From Candidatus Undinarchaeales archaeon (lineage in GTDB: Archaea > SpSt-1190 > JASMDC01), in contig JASMDC010000020.1 of assembly GCA_030753015.1 (NCBI GenBank), positions 1 through 64,000 of the forward strand: DNA of 64,000 nucleotides. The letters are read 5' to 3'. Positions 8,382-17,056 of the stretch are shown in pieces. The number at the start of each line of letters is the position of its first letter. Position 1 is the first letter of the stretch. The position numbers were made by a program, and so were the translations under genes. A model generated the notes under the pieces. That model did not search any database. It was not told where the DNA came from and worked only from the letters and a program-made list of their open reading frames with translations.

Positions 8382-11300
8382 CGGTGAAACACGTGGGAAG
8401 GACGTTGACCAGGCAGGGGCGCGGACGACTTGGACGTGGACTGGTCGAGGACGAGAGCGGGTTCATACACGCTGTCGAGGCGGTCCTGTCCATCTTCCTG
8501 CTGATGTTCTACTCCCAGTCGATCCTCCGCACCCCGGTGTTCATCCGAGTCATCCAGGAGGAGGAGGCGACACGTGAGCTGTCCGACCAGATCATGGGCA
8601 TCCTCTCGAGCCTCGACTCGAAGAACTTCCTCGGAGAGGCGGTGTTCGCAGCGGACTTCAACCTCCTGGACAAGACCCTTGAGAACATCCTGCCGGAGCA
8701 TGCTGGATTCTCCTACTCGATCAGCTATATGCAGCCATTCACGTTGGTGGAGCCGACCGAACGGTATGCCTGGACGAACTGGCCCGTCACGGTGTCCCTG
8801 GACCTCCCCAAGGCCACGGACACTGGCTCGATCAACCTGAGGAGCGGGAACGGCGACATAATCCTCCCCCTACAGGTGTCTTGGCCATGGTTCCGGTACC
8901 GCATCGACTTCGGACACAAGCTGACCTCGGCATGGCCCAACTTCACCCTACCCTTGCGGATGTGCGACCTGTACCACGATCCGCGCGATCTCTACAACAT
9001 CACGGAGGAGGACCGGGAGTACATAGTCAACTGCCTACCCGTGTCCGGTCCCGCCGACCTAGTCGAGCTGGAGCCTGCCGACGTCAATGGCGACAACCTC
9101 CTTGACTATCCCGATCCCGGTTCAGTACATCTCTACATGGACGACTGGTACGACGACAGGTGGGATTATCGTCTCCGCGTCTCTACCAAGGCCATCGGCC
9201 CGGCCAACGAGGCCAATGCGTCCATAGCCGTGGGGCTCGCTGACCTCATGGATGCCCAGGGCATTCCCTGTCGCCACGGCCTGGACATGAACAGCACACT
9301 CATCGCCGATCCCTATGGGACGCCCATGAACTACACAGCCGAGTCGCACTGCTGCGGCGACGGTGTATGCAGCTCAACGGAGAACTCGATATCCTGCCAT
9401 CTCGACTGCCCGGGGACGTGCGGTGACGGGCTGTGCGGTGTGGGGGAGAGCAACGCCAACTGCGATCAGGACTGCCTCGATACCTGCGGTAACAACGATT
9501 GTGAGGATGGAGAGGACTCACTCTCCTGTCCCTTCGACTGCCCTCGTCTCTACAAGTCATCATGCGATTGCACAATGTTCCTGAACTGGACCTTCCCGGG
9601 CCCGGTCTCTTACGGCGATAAGCGCACCTTCTTCCTGTACTTCAACACCTTCGATGTCGAGGAACCCGTGAACCGGTGCCGCCCCGACATGAATCCCGTA
9701 AAGGTAGTCTACCGCAACTGCAAGGCGGGCTACACCGATGTCCAAGGCGACTTCGTGTGCACAAACGGCCGCTGTTCCATCAGCGACTGCAGGGTGTACC
9801 CCCGGCTCAAGTGGTCCTACCCCGAGTTCGGTCCGCTTGAAGAAGGGCACTCCTGCCCCCGAAAGGACCTCATCCCCAGCGATCCCAACCTCGTGAGCAC
9901 CTACGGGCCAGTGGAGGTCATCAGCGACCGGGACTATGTGGAGATGCCCATGGAGGTGGTCGACTGGCGTGATGGTCGTGTGTACGAGGACGATGTCGTC
10001 TACTACGGTCTTACCCTCCAACGGCGCCGTGTGCGGGAGGTCAACCACTCAGGCATCCCCTCGTGGAACATGCAGGTTCGCGTGGTAGCGTACAAGGCCA
10101 ACCACACAGTGGAACTGGCCGGTGATGTGACCGGCATCGCCCCCGGGAGCTGCGTGGCCGAAGCAGGTGGCATCAACGATTGCGTCACGGTGGTCCGCGA
10201 GGTCGATGAAGAGGAACAGCTCGGGATGAACACCGAGTCAGTGGAACCCGATTACACCGACCTCCCCTCGCTCACCGAGCCCGTGAAGGCGGAATCCGGC
10301 TCCAAGCACTTCTACGTCTGCACGACGACCGTTGACCTCAACTTCCCCCGCATCTATCCTTCCACCAGGGATGATATGGACATATTCACCATCAACATCA
10401 CCGTCCCCAAGAAGGTGTTCGATGAGCGGACAGGGGTCATCAGGCGTAACTTCCCCAAGAACATCCGGTTACAGTTCTCCATCATGGAGACCCACGACAC
10501 TTCAGCGGTGTTCCCCCGTTGCATGACCAAGTACGAGGACAAGACAGACCTCGAGCTCGCTGCCGACCGCATGGTCGTGCTCCCGACGGGCGAGTCGCTG
10601 GAACTGGCACGCAGCTGGTCCCCCATGAGCAGGCCCTTCATCGCGCCCTATCCCTCGTCCTACGCACGTATCAACTTCCATCTCCCGTTCATCGAGGCAC
10701 CGGGCCCCGCGAACCAGTACCCTGGTGAGGTCCACCGCGATCTTTTCCTGTACTATTCCATGGGGACCGACAAGGACCCACCCGAACCCCCGTCAGCGCC
10801 CACATGCCTTGAGGAAAAGCTCTATTGTGTACGCGGGGACGTGTTCTTCGTCCGGGAGGCTGTGAACAAAGCGCCACGGGCCGACATCTCCTGGATGGAG
10901 AGCTTCCAACCCGCGGAGCACAAACGATTCTATGCCTTCTATCGCGTGGGTACAAACGAGGCACCGGTCACCGGCGAATCCGACCTTGCGCTGGGCAAGA
11001 AGCAAGTGTGCACGGACTGCTTCGCCGATACATGCCCCGATCGCACGTGCACCAACCGTCGCGACGACAACAACAACGGTATCCTCGACGAGACCGAGGT
11101 GCGCTCGGTGTCCAACGTCTCGAGCGATGCCGGATTCTGGTCCTTCACCTACAGCCCGGGCGTGAGCTGCGGAGTCCAGGCCTCCACGGGGCTCGGTGCA
11201 GTGTGCATGCTCAACTCATTCATCTCGAAACGTGCGCTAACGGGGACGGACCTGATGGAAGGGGGTCGGCCGTCTTTCACGATGGAGGTCCCCGGACTTG

Positions 11301-12043
11301 TGGAGGCGGCCATCCCTGCCACCCATAAATCGGCCACTGTCATGGTCGAGGGTCCCGTCCGGAACGTCGTACAGACGATCGCACAGCACGAACTGGGGAC
11401 TGTCATTAACCTATACACGTTCTATCCCTCCTCGACCCTATGGCGGATGAGCAAGACCATCATACCTTCCAATCTCATCAAGGCACCTACGGGAAAAAAC
11501 GTGGGGAACATCACCTTTGCATTCACCGGGGACTGGACCAACGTCACTTACTTCCCGGACAGCATGGACAAGGTCTTCGAGCGGAGGATCGAAGGGGGCC
11601 AGATCGTCGAGTTCGATGTCAGCGAGGACTGGATCACATATTGGAACGCGACCTGCGGGAAGTGGGGCTCCTGCGGGTTCACCGTGGCGCTTTCGGACAA
11701 GGACATGGTCTCTCGGGCCTCAGTGATGCCGGACGCATCGCTCAAACCCAGCATCACCCTTGACATAAAGCGTGAACAGCTCACCCCCTTCAACGCTACG
11801 ACCATCCGCACACTCATGGACTTCAGGGTCGATCCTGCTGAGACGGGCTCCCGGCTCGCTTCCCTCCAGAACAATCCCTTCCGGGTAGAATACGATCGAT
11901 TGATACCGCTCCATGGGGGCGAGGCGGTCCCAGAGAAGACCGTTCCTCCCCACATCTCAACGGGGACAGCAGCCTACGTGGTCACGACCAACGGCCGTAA
12001 AGTCGGGTACTCTTGGCTGCGGTTCCATCTCTGGTATGCCTGA
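8366..12043 (+). CDS. Giant pilin-like secreted protein B (about 1,225 aa), paralog of A
   Basis: After a 27-residue basic leader comes VEDESG then FIHAVEAVLSIFLLMFY, a class III signal like that of giant A. The ectodomain repeats the paralog's architecture (LDYPD near residue 245, APYPSSYA near 770, terminal VTTNGRKVGYSW). It adds a cysteine-rich insert at nt 9350-9543 with three tandem CGDGxC...DC-type repeats of about 22 residues, and an acidic DDNNNGILDETE loop near 11068-11100. The start overlaps the end of A by 16 nt, so the two are expressed together. Many N-x-S/T sequons suggest glycosylation. Even cysteine-pair spacing suggests extensive disulfides outside the cell. Role unknown; envelope filament, S-layer component or adhesin are all possible. 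Confidence 0.75.
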   Translation: MVVHVTVKHVGRTLTRQGRGRLGRGLVEDESGFIHAVEAVLSIFLLMFYSQSILRTPVFIRVIQEEEATRELSDQIMGILSSLDSKNFLGEAVFAADFNLLDKTLENILPEHAGFSYSISYMQPFTLVEPTERYAWTNWPVTVSLDLPKATDTGSINLRSGNGDIILPLQVSWPWFRYRIDFGHKLTSAWPNFTLPLRMCDLYHDPRDLYNITEEDREYIVNCLPVSGPADLVELEPADVNGDNLLDYPDPGSVHLYMDDWYDDRWDYRLRVSTKAIGPANEANASIAVGLADLMDAQGIPCRHGLDMNSTLIADPYGTPMNYTAESHCCGDGVCSSTENSISCHLDCPGTCGDGLCGVGESNANCDQDCLDTCGNNDCEDGEDSLSCPFDCPRLYKSSCDCTMFLNWTFPGPVSYGDKRTFFLYFNTFDVEEPVNRCRPDMNPVKVVYRNCKAGYTDVQGDFVCTNGRCSISDCRVYPRLKWSYPEFGPLEEGHSCPRKDLIPSDPNLVSTYGPVEVISDRDYVEMPMEVVDWRDGRVYEDDVVYYGLTLQRRRVREVNHSGIPSWNMQVRVVAYKANHTVELAGDVTGIAPGSCVAEAGGINDCVTVVREVDEEEQLGMNTESVEPDYTDLPSLTEPVKAESGSKHFYVCTTTVDLNFPRIYPSTRDDMDIFTINITVPKKVFDERTGVIRRNFPKNIRLQFSIMETHDTSAVFPRCMTKYEDKTDLELAADRMVVLPTGESLELARSWSPMSRPFIAPYPSSYARINFHLPFIEAPGPANQYPGEVHRDLFLYYSMGTDKDPPEPPSAPTCLEEKLYCVRGDVFFVREAVNKAPRADISWMESFQPAEHKRFYAFYRVGTNEAPVTGESDLALGKKQVCTDCFADTCPDRTCTNRRDDNNNGILDETEVRSVSNVSSDAGFWSFTYSPGVSCGVQASTGLGAVCMLNSFISKRALTGTDLMEGGRPSFTMEVPGLVEAAIPATHKSATVMVEGPVRNVVQTIAQHELGTVINLYTFYPSSTLWRMSKTIIPSNLIKAPTGKNVGNITFAFTGDWTNVTYFPDSMDKVFERRIEGGQIVEFDVSEDWITYWNATCGKWGSCGFTVALSDKDMVSRASVMPDASLKPSITLDIKREQLTPFNATTIRTLMDFRVDPAETGSRLASLQNNPFRVEYDRLIPLHGGEAVPEKTVPPHISTGTAAYVVTTNGRKVGYSWLRFHLWYA
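9350..9543 (+). repeat. Three tandem CGDGxC...CxxDC cysteine repeats within giant B
   Basis: Three consecutive units of about 22 residues each carry the pattern C-G-(D/N)-x-x-C ... E/D ... C-x-x-D-C. Giant A lacks this insert, so it was gained or lost after the duplication. Similar CGDGxC..GE..xxC..DC repeats are known from bacterial and archaeal secreted proteins and probably form small disulfide and calcium-stabilised modules. Confidence 0.6.
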
Positions 12044-12065
12044 GAACAGCTATTTTCCGACCTTG

Positions 12066-13598
12066 TCAAGGAGGGATAGACTTCTGTGCGTTCACCGCAC
12101 AGCGGTCGCCATGCAGGTGCTCGCACCGGTAGCAGCTGCGTCGCTCCTTCCAGTAAAGGCAATAACCCTCCCGACGCTGGCGTTCCGCCTGGCGCAGGAG
12201 CAGCAGTGTACCCATGGTATGGTCCGACACGTCCACGTTGGCGTCCATGAGCACAGCGACCAGCCGTTCAGCGGCGTCGATGCGTGTTTGGGCACGCTCC
12301 TCCCACGGCGGGCCGTCTACCTCATCGAAGGCCACATCGGCATCGGCCCACACAGTATTCCGGTGGATGCGGGCGATCCCATATCGCTCAGGGTGCTGCG
12401 ACATCTCAGATACGCGAGGGATAGTGAGGAGATTGACGACCGCCGTATCGATAGCAGGGGCCAGCCTCCGGACGAGCGCATCGGTGGCAGCAAGGTCTTC
12501 TTCTCTCTCGTCAGGGAACCCCACCATGAGGTTCACCTCACACGCGATGCCTGCATCATGGGCATCCCTGATGATCCGTTCTGCTTCGTCGACGGCTATG
12601 CCCTTGTGGAACCATTCCAGCAGACGTTGGGAGCCCGATTCCAGGCCGAGGTTGAGCTTGATACAGCCTGCCGTACGCATACGTGAGAGGAGCTGACGGT
12701 CGAGGCCCGTCGGCCTCGCATATCCTGACCATCGAACCGATAAGGGCGACAATACATCGCACAGTCCCTCCATGTGACCGGGGGAAATGTTGAGGGTGTT
12801 GTCCGTGAACACGAACTCATCGGCATCGAACCGGTCCACGAGAACGGCCAGGTCTGCGGCCACCCGCTCAGGGGAGCGTACATCCAGAGCATGGCCTAGA
12901 TGATGGGCGCAGTAAGCGCACGAGGCGGGGCACCCGCGAGAGATACGATAGGGTAGCCGCGCCAACTTGTCCCGGTAGCGATCCTCGGGAAGCCCCGTGA
13001 AGTCCGGCGGAGGAAGCTTATCCAAGGGCACCTCATGGGGCGGCGCTGCGCGCACGTCATCCCCCACACGCTCGACCAGCCCAGGCACGTCTCCGGCACC
13101 GGTCGCCAATGCATGGAATGCCTCCTCGGTACCGGCGAGCACGACACCTCGCAGGAATGGGAAGGAGGAGGTGCACGTCTCTGCGAACAGAGCCGCTGCT
13201 GCACCTGCCAGCACCACTTCCGTCCCTTTTTCCGCCAAGGTCCGGGCGAGGGCGAGCGCGGGCATGAGCTGCTCTATCCCAGGAGCGAAAACACCGACAA
13301 GGTCAGCTGAGGAGAGGTCCAGTGGGGACAGTCCGACCATCCGGTCGGCGGTTATGTCCATGTACCTGATACGCACCTTCCCTTGAAGATGGGCTACCGT
13401 ACGGTCCGGATCGTCGAACACACCGGTCTTAACTCTTTTCGACTGTCGCTGCTCGGAGGCCGCGCGCACGGCGAGGTCGTCCAGCTCCACGTCCACGCTC
13501 TTGGCCCGGAGGTATCCGGCCACGGACGCGGGTTCCAGCGGTGGCTCGTACCGGGGCCGGGATGCCGTGGTGGGTGCATTGACCAGAGCGAGGACCAC
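12066..13598 (-). CDS. B12-binding-domain radical SAM protein
   Basis: The protein has an N-terminal Rossmann-like cobalamin-binding-type domain (from VVLALVNAPT) and a radical SAM core with the cluster motif GCPASCAYCAHH, which binds a 4Fe-4S cluster and SAM. A C-terminal Cys/His cluster (CYRCEHLHGDRC) could bind another metal. Substrate unknown; relatives do methylations, ring closures and methylthiolations. I place the start at GTG 13598 because a TATA element (13620-13629) lies 27 nt upstream; the open frame continues further upstream but there it is the shadow of the divergent gene. The product is about 510 aa. It shares that promoter with a DUF362/ferredoxin gene, so the two may act in one pathway. 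Confidence 0.8.
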   Translation of the reverse strand: MVLALVNAPTTASRPRYEPPLEPASVAGYLRAKSVDVELDDLAVRAASEQRQSKRVKTGVFDDPDRTVAHLQGKVRIRYMDITADRMVGLSPLDLSSADLVGVFAPGIEQLMPALALARTLAEKGTEVVLAGAAAALFAETCTSSFPFLRGVVLAGTEEAFHALATGAGDVPGLVERVGDDVRAAPPHEVPLDKLPPPDFTGLPEDRYRDKLARLPYRISRGCPASCAYCAHHLGHALDVRSPERVAADLAVLVDRFDADEFVFTDNTLNISPGHMEGLCDVLSPLSVRWSGYARPTGLDRQLLSRMRTAGCIKLNLGLESGSQRLLEWFHKGIAVDEAERIIRDAHDAGIACEVNLMVGFPDEREEDLAATDALVRRLAPAIDTAVVNLLTIPRVSEMSQHPERYGIARIHRNTVWADADVAFDEVDGPPWEERAQTRIDAAERLVAVLMDANVDVSDHTMGTLLLLRQAERQRREGYCLYWKERRSCYRCEHLHGDRCAVNAQKSIPP

Positions 13599-13619
13599 GG
13601 GACCGACGCTCCTGACAAA

Positions 13620-13629
13620 GCTTATAACA
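13620..13629. promoter_or_regulatory. Shared TATA element between divergent genes
   Basis: The sequence GCTTATAACA is nearly symmetric. It is centred about 27 nt from GTG 13598 on the minus strand and 24-33 nt from GTG 13648 or ATG 13657 on the plus strand, so one TBP site could drive both. Confidence 0.5.
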
Positions 13630-13656
13630 TTTCCCGACCCCTCGCCGGTGAAGGCC

Positions 13657-15186
13657 ATGGTGACGGTGGGTGTGAGCCCCTGCGACGGGTACGGTCGGGA
13701 AGAGGTCGACAATGCCGTATCGACCGCCCTCGCCAAAGCCGGGGACCTTGCTTCGCTCATTCCTGCGGGAGGGACCGTGCTGGTCAAGCCCAATCTAATC
13801 GAGCCATACCCACCCTGGCGTGCTGCGACGACCCATCCGTCGGTCGTGGAAGCGATTGTCCGTCTGGCAGCGGACACCGGGTGCAGGGTGCTCGTGGGAG
13901 ACTGTGCAGGAGGTAGCGATCCGAAGATGACCGAGCGCGCTCTGGAGATCTCGGGAGTGGCCGAGGCGGCCCGGCGTGCGGGGGGTGAGGTCGTGAACCT
14001 CCAACGAGGTCCGCGTCGAAGGATTAACCTCCCTGAAGCCCATCCCGCGGCCGTGGACGTCGCCGTACCTGTGCTCGACGCCGACCTGATTATTAACCTT
14101 CCCAAGCTCAAGACCCATTCCCTCACTCTCCTCACGGGCGCCGTGAAGAACCTCTACGGCTGCCTCCCCGGACAGGGAAAGTCCGAGGGCCACCGTGCCA
14201 ATCCTCGCAGGGAGGACTTCTCCCAGATGCTCGCCGCGCTCTATGGCGAACTGCGGCCCAGGCTCTCGGTCATGGACGCCGTGGTGGCCATGGAGGGGGA
14301 AGGACCATGTGCGGGCCTGCCTCGGCATGTCGGCCTCGTGCTCGCTGCCACCGATGCGGTCGCACTCGACGCGGTCTCTGCCCACCTCATAGGATATGCT
14401 CCGGGGGCCATCCCTTCCACCCGGATCGCCGCGGCAAGGGGACTGGGCGAGAGCACCCTCGACCGGATCGAGATCGTAGGGCCCGAGCTGGAGCGCTTCA
14501 GGGTACCCGATTTCCGCAAGCCTGTAGCCATGCACGCGGACGGACAGAACGTAATCCCAGAGCTCGAACCGGAGCGATGCACCAGCTGTGGTACGTGTGC
14601 TGCTAACTGCCCCGTCCAGGCCATAACCATGGACCCTCTGCCCGTGTACGACAGGGAGCGATGCATCCACTGCCTCTGCTGCCAGGAGCTGTGCCCCCAA
14701 GGAGCCGTTGCGGCCCGTCCCACCAAGGGCCGTCCACCTCCGAGCCTTGACACTGAGGGGCCCGCGTGGGAGGAGGAGGGAAGACGCGTTCAGCTGTTCC
14801 CCGTGGTCGACCTGGAGGTGCCTCACGGGAGACCGGTGCTCCTTTCCCCCATGATAGGGGCGCTAAAGATGGCCGGGCTCTGCGATGCTATACTGGCTGC
14901 GGATCCGCCTCTTGTGGTCATCGCCCATAGAGTGGATCCAGACATCGCCAATCCGGGTGACGCACGCCCTCTGCTCGACTGCATTCTGGCCATGCGTGAG
15001 CGCGGTATCAACCTCGTGGTAGCCCGGCCGCTCCCTCCCTGCCTGCTTGCCAGGGAGGATGTAGAACTAGCCCGCACATTGGGCGTGCCCTCGGCAGTCG
15101 GTCGCCCTCGTAACGTAGACGCCCTGCCACCCCGATGTCAGAGATGTGTTTACCTGGTGCGGGGACGATGTCAGGGTGCGTGGTGA
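13657..15186 (+). CDS. DUF362-domain protein fused to a two-cluster ferredoxin and a C-terminal domain
   Basis: Residues 1 to about 300 form a DUF362 domain (VLVKPNLIEPYPPWRAATTH; NLPKLKTHSLTLLTGAVKNL), a family of unknown chemistry common in anaerobes. Residues 305-360 contain two 4Fe-4S motifs, CTSCGTCAANCP and CIHCLCCQELCP. About 150 more residues follow, ending with a CQRCVYLVRGRC cluster, and I cannot assign this last part. The protein probably transfers electrons or activates a redox substrate in the cytoplasm. ATG 13657 was chosen as the first ATG at the right distance from the TATA box; GTG 13648 is an alternative. It may partner with the divergent B12 radical SAM protein. Confidence 0.78.
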   Translation: MVTVGVSPCDGYGREEVDNAVSTALAKAGDLASLIPAGGTVLVKPNLIEPYPPWRAATTHPSVVEAIVRLAADTGCRVLVGDCAGGSDPKMTERALEISGVAEAARRAGGEVVNLQRGPRRRINLPEAHPAAVDVAVPVLDADLIINLPKLKTHSLTLLTGAVKNLYGCLPGQGKSEGHRANPRREDFSQMLAALYGELRPRLSVMDAVVAMEGEGPCAGLPRHVGLVLAATDAVALDAVSAHLIGYAPGAIPSTRIAAARGLGESTLDRIEIVGPELERFRVPDFRKPVAMHADGQNVIPELEPERCTSCGTCAANCPVQAITMDPLPVYDRERCIHCLCCQELCPQGAVAARPTKGRPPPSLDTEGPAWEEEGRRVQLFPVVDLEVPHGRPVLLSPMIGALKMAGLCDAILAADPPLVVIAHRVDPDIANPGDARPLLDCILAMRERGINLVVARPLPPCLLAREDVELARTLGVPSAVGRPRNVDALPPRCQRCVYLVRGRCQGAW

Positions 15187-15191
15187 CGCAG

Positions 15192-15210
15192 AAAGCCCTG
15201 AGCGGGCTTT
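15192..15210. terminator. Perfect 7-bp hairpin between convergent genes
   Basis: AAAGCCC, loop TGAGC, GGGCTTT lies in the 36-nt gap between the DUF362 stop (15186) and the converging small gene (15223). The stem is perfect and followed by T-rich sequence, so it could end transcripts from both sides. Archaeal termination does not strictly need hairpins. Confidence 0.45.
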
Positions 15211-15222
15211 ATACTGACCGCC

Positions 15223-15474
15223 TCACTCGTCGGTTTTTATCTCCTTTGACTTGTCCACGATCTTCTTAAGGGCGGTGACGATGTCCTCCGCCTTCTCGAT
15301 AGGGACCGTGACATTCGATTTGTACCGGGCGGATCCGTCATCCCGCTTCCACCCCTTCGAGATTCCCACGAACAGTTTGTCACCGTCGGGGGGGCAGGAG
15401 AGCTTGACCTCAACGAAATTTGCCCCGGTTAGTTCCACGGTCTCTTTTGCGAACTCACGCCATGGCTCGGCCAT
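15223..15474 (-). CDS. Small conserved-looking protein, possible PC4-like ssDNA-binding fold
   Basis: This 83-residue protein has a helix (EPWREFAKETVEL), then a strand-rich centre (FVEVKLSCP, KLFVGISKGWKRDDGSARYK, NVTVPI) and a C-terminal helix rich in Lys and Ile. The beta-beta-beta-helix order and the basic KGW-DG-RYK turn resemble PC4/transcriptional-coactivator-p15 proteins, but I am not certain. A TATA-like GTTAAAGC (15495-15502) lies about 25 nt before the ATG, giving a leaderless transcript. It has no obvious operon partner. Confidence 0.65.
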   Translation of the reverse strand: MAEPWREFAKETVELTGANFVEVKLSCPPDGDKLFVGISKGWKRDDGSARYKSNVTVPIEKAEDIVTALKKIVDKSKEIKTDE

Positions 15475-15579
15475 GGCGGGGATGGAGGGGAGTAGCTTTA
15501 ACTACCTTTTGGACAGCGAAGTACCGTAACGATAGGATCCTCTAGTGAATATTACCTTTCTGCAGGGTACGTTAATCGC

Positions 15580-15963
15580 CTACTTTCCGCGTAGGAGCTT
15601 ACGACCCATTATGTCCCAGTACGCGACCTCGCCACCTTCGGTAATGGTCCCGTCAAAGTCGTCCGGGACAGGGATCTCGAAGGTCTCGTAGGACTGGTTG
15701 TCCATAAGCTGCACGCGACCCTCGTGAACAGAGAGCACCTGGCCAATACGCTTGTCAACAATGGGAACAGAGACCTTGTTGTGGCTTGGCTGGACTATTG
15801 CGCGCTTTTGGCCATCAAAGATGCCAACGGCCTCCATACGTACCTTGGCATGGCCGTGCTTGCCGGGCGCGGATGATTGCGTGCTGACGACACGGCAGGG
15901 TTCTCCATCCAGGAGGATGAACTTACCCTTCTTGAGCGTGTTGATAGCGGCCTTCTCGATCAT
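15580..15963 (-). CDS. Translation initiation factor aIF5A
   Basis: aIF5A promotes peptide-bond formation at difficult sequences and needs its conserved lysine converted to (deoxy)hypusine. The modification loop is present as SSAPGKHGHAK with Lys35 as the target. The two-domain length (127 aa), the N-terminal SH3-like barrel and the C-terminal OB-like part (QSYETFEIPVPDDF) are normal for the family. The start is supported by the TATA box at 15985-15996, about 28 nt upstream. The divergent neighbour is a Nob1-like rRNA-processing nuclease, pairing two ribosome-related genes on one promoter. Confidence 0.95.
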   Translation of the reverse strand: MIEKAAINTLKKGKFILLDGEPCRVVSTQSSAPGKHGHAKVRMEAVGIFDGQKRAIVQPSHNKVSVPIVDKRIGQVLSVHEGRVQLMDNQSYETFEIPVPDDFDGTITEGGEVAYWDIMGRKLLRGK

Positions 15964-15984
15964 GAAATTGACCGCGCATCGAAT

Positions 15985-15996
15985 CTTTTAAATATG
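15985..15996. promoter_or_regulatory. Shared TATA element of aIF5A and Nob1-like genes
   Basis: CTTTTAAATATG is centred 28 nt from the aIF5A ATG (15963) and 29 nt from the Nob1-like ATG (16020). No other TATA-like stretch lies in this 56-nt gap, so one element probably serves both genes. Confidence 0.6.
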
Positions 15997-16019
15997 TTCC
16001 GAGAACGCGGGACTCCGGT

Positions 16020-16481
16020 ATGCGCTTCGTACTGGACGCATCCGCAGTGCTCGAAGGTGATCCCAATCCAGACGATGAGCTCTTCACGGTACCAGGGGTC
16101 ATGTTGGAACTGCGCAGCCAGGACGCGCAGACCGCGCTCGAGCGTCTGAGCGTAACCGTGCGCAAACCGGGCAACGATGCTCTGCGCCGCGCCCGTGCAG
16201 CAGCGGAGCGTACGGGGGATTCCCACCGGCTCTCCGAGACAGACACCGCCCTCATCGCCCTCGCACTGGAGGAGGGTGTTCCGCTGTTCACGAACGACTT
16301 CTCGATCCAGAACACATGTCGGGAGCTGGGAGTACCCTACGTCTCCCCCCGGGACGAGATCACACGGTCCTTCCGATGGGAACTTATGTGTCGTGACTGT
16401 GGCAAACGTCTGGAGCGGGCAGGCGAGTGCCCCGTGTGCGGCGGAGAGTCACGGATACGGCGCACGAAGCAACGTCGCTAA
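16020..16481 (+). CDS. Nob1-like PIN endonuclease with zinc ribbon
   Basis: Nob1 matures the 3' end of small-subunit rRNA. The N-terminus FVLDASAVLEG gives the first PIN Asp, ETDTALIALALEEGVPLFTNDF gives the later acidic residues, and the C-terminus is a zinc ribbon, CRDCGKRL ... CPVCGG, followed by a basic tail. Order and length (153 aa) fit archaeal Nob1. The start lies 29 nt after the TATA box shared with aIF5A. The last 4 nt overlap the convergent membrane-protein gene. Confidence 0.88.
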   Translation: MRFVLDASAVLEGDPNPDDELFTVPGVMLELRSQDAQTALERLSVTVRKPGNDALRRARAAAERTGDSHRLSETDTALIALALEEGVPLFTNDFSIQNTCRELGVPYVSPRDEITRSFRWELMCRDCGKRLERAGECPVCGGESRIRRTKQRR

Positions 16482-17023
16482 AGGTCCAGCATGGCTTCAT
16501 AAAGCCCCGGGCAGAGCGTGCGCAGGAGCTGGAAGAAAGCCAGGATGAGGTAGACCGAGGATGCTAGTCCTGCGATGATTGCCGCCTGCTTGCGTGGGAT
16601 GGTCCTCTCGTAGAGATCGGTCATAGACGCTATGAACGAGAAGCACACCACGAAAAAGAACACCAATCGTCTGAACAGCCTAAAGACACCCGTGATCGAT
16701 TCTCGGCCAAGGTAGAACACCGGATAGAACAAGAAGAGGGCTAGGAGCGCCATGATGAAGCCTAGATAAACCGCCTGATAGTCGCGTTTGAGGGACTGTT
16801 CCTTTTGGAGCGTGGAGAGCACCACTATCAGGGGCAAACCAAGCGCCGACGTAAGGTAGAACACGGCGGGGAGGCCGAGCACGCCCTCTGCCAGCTCGTC
16901 CATACCGACCGCCGCAGGTGAGCGGTAAAGCGCACTGAGAAGCGCGGCGTTCACGGCGCCCATGAGGAACACCATGACCATGAGCGCACCAAGGTCCAGC
17001 TCTCGCTTGGCGAGCATGCTCAC
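16478..17023 (-). CDS. Multi-pass membrane protein, unknown function
   Basis: I do not recognise this 181-residue protein. It has about five hydrophobic helices, starting with LGALMVMVFLMGAVNAALLSALY, and short charged loops (QKEQSLKRDYQ; LYERTIPRKQ). No metal, nucleotide or catalytic motif is visible. ATG 17023 and ATG 17017 are both possible. It is convergent with the Nob1-like gene (4-nt overlap) and lies downstream of the succinyl-CoA-synthetase-like pair with a 33-nt gap, so it may be on their transcript. Confidence 0.65.
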   Translation of the reverse strand: MSMLAKRELDLGALMVMVFLMGAVNAALLSALYRSPAAVGMDELAEGVLGLPAVFYLTSALGLPLIVVLSTLQKEQSLKRDYQAVYLGFIMALLALFLFYPVFYLGRESITGVFRLFRRLVFFFVVCFSFIASMTDLYERTIPRKQAAIIAGLASSVYLILAFFQLLRTLCPGLYEAMLDL

Positions 17024-17056
17024 CTACCGTGCGACGAACACTTATTAACCTGATCG

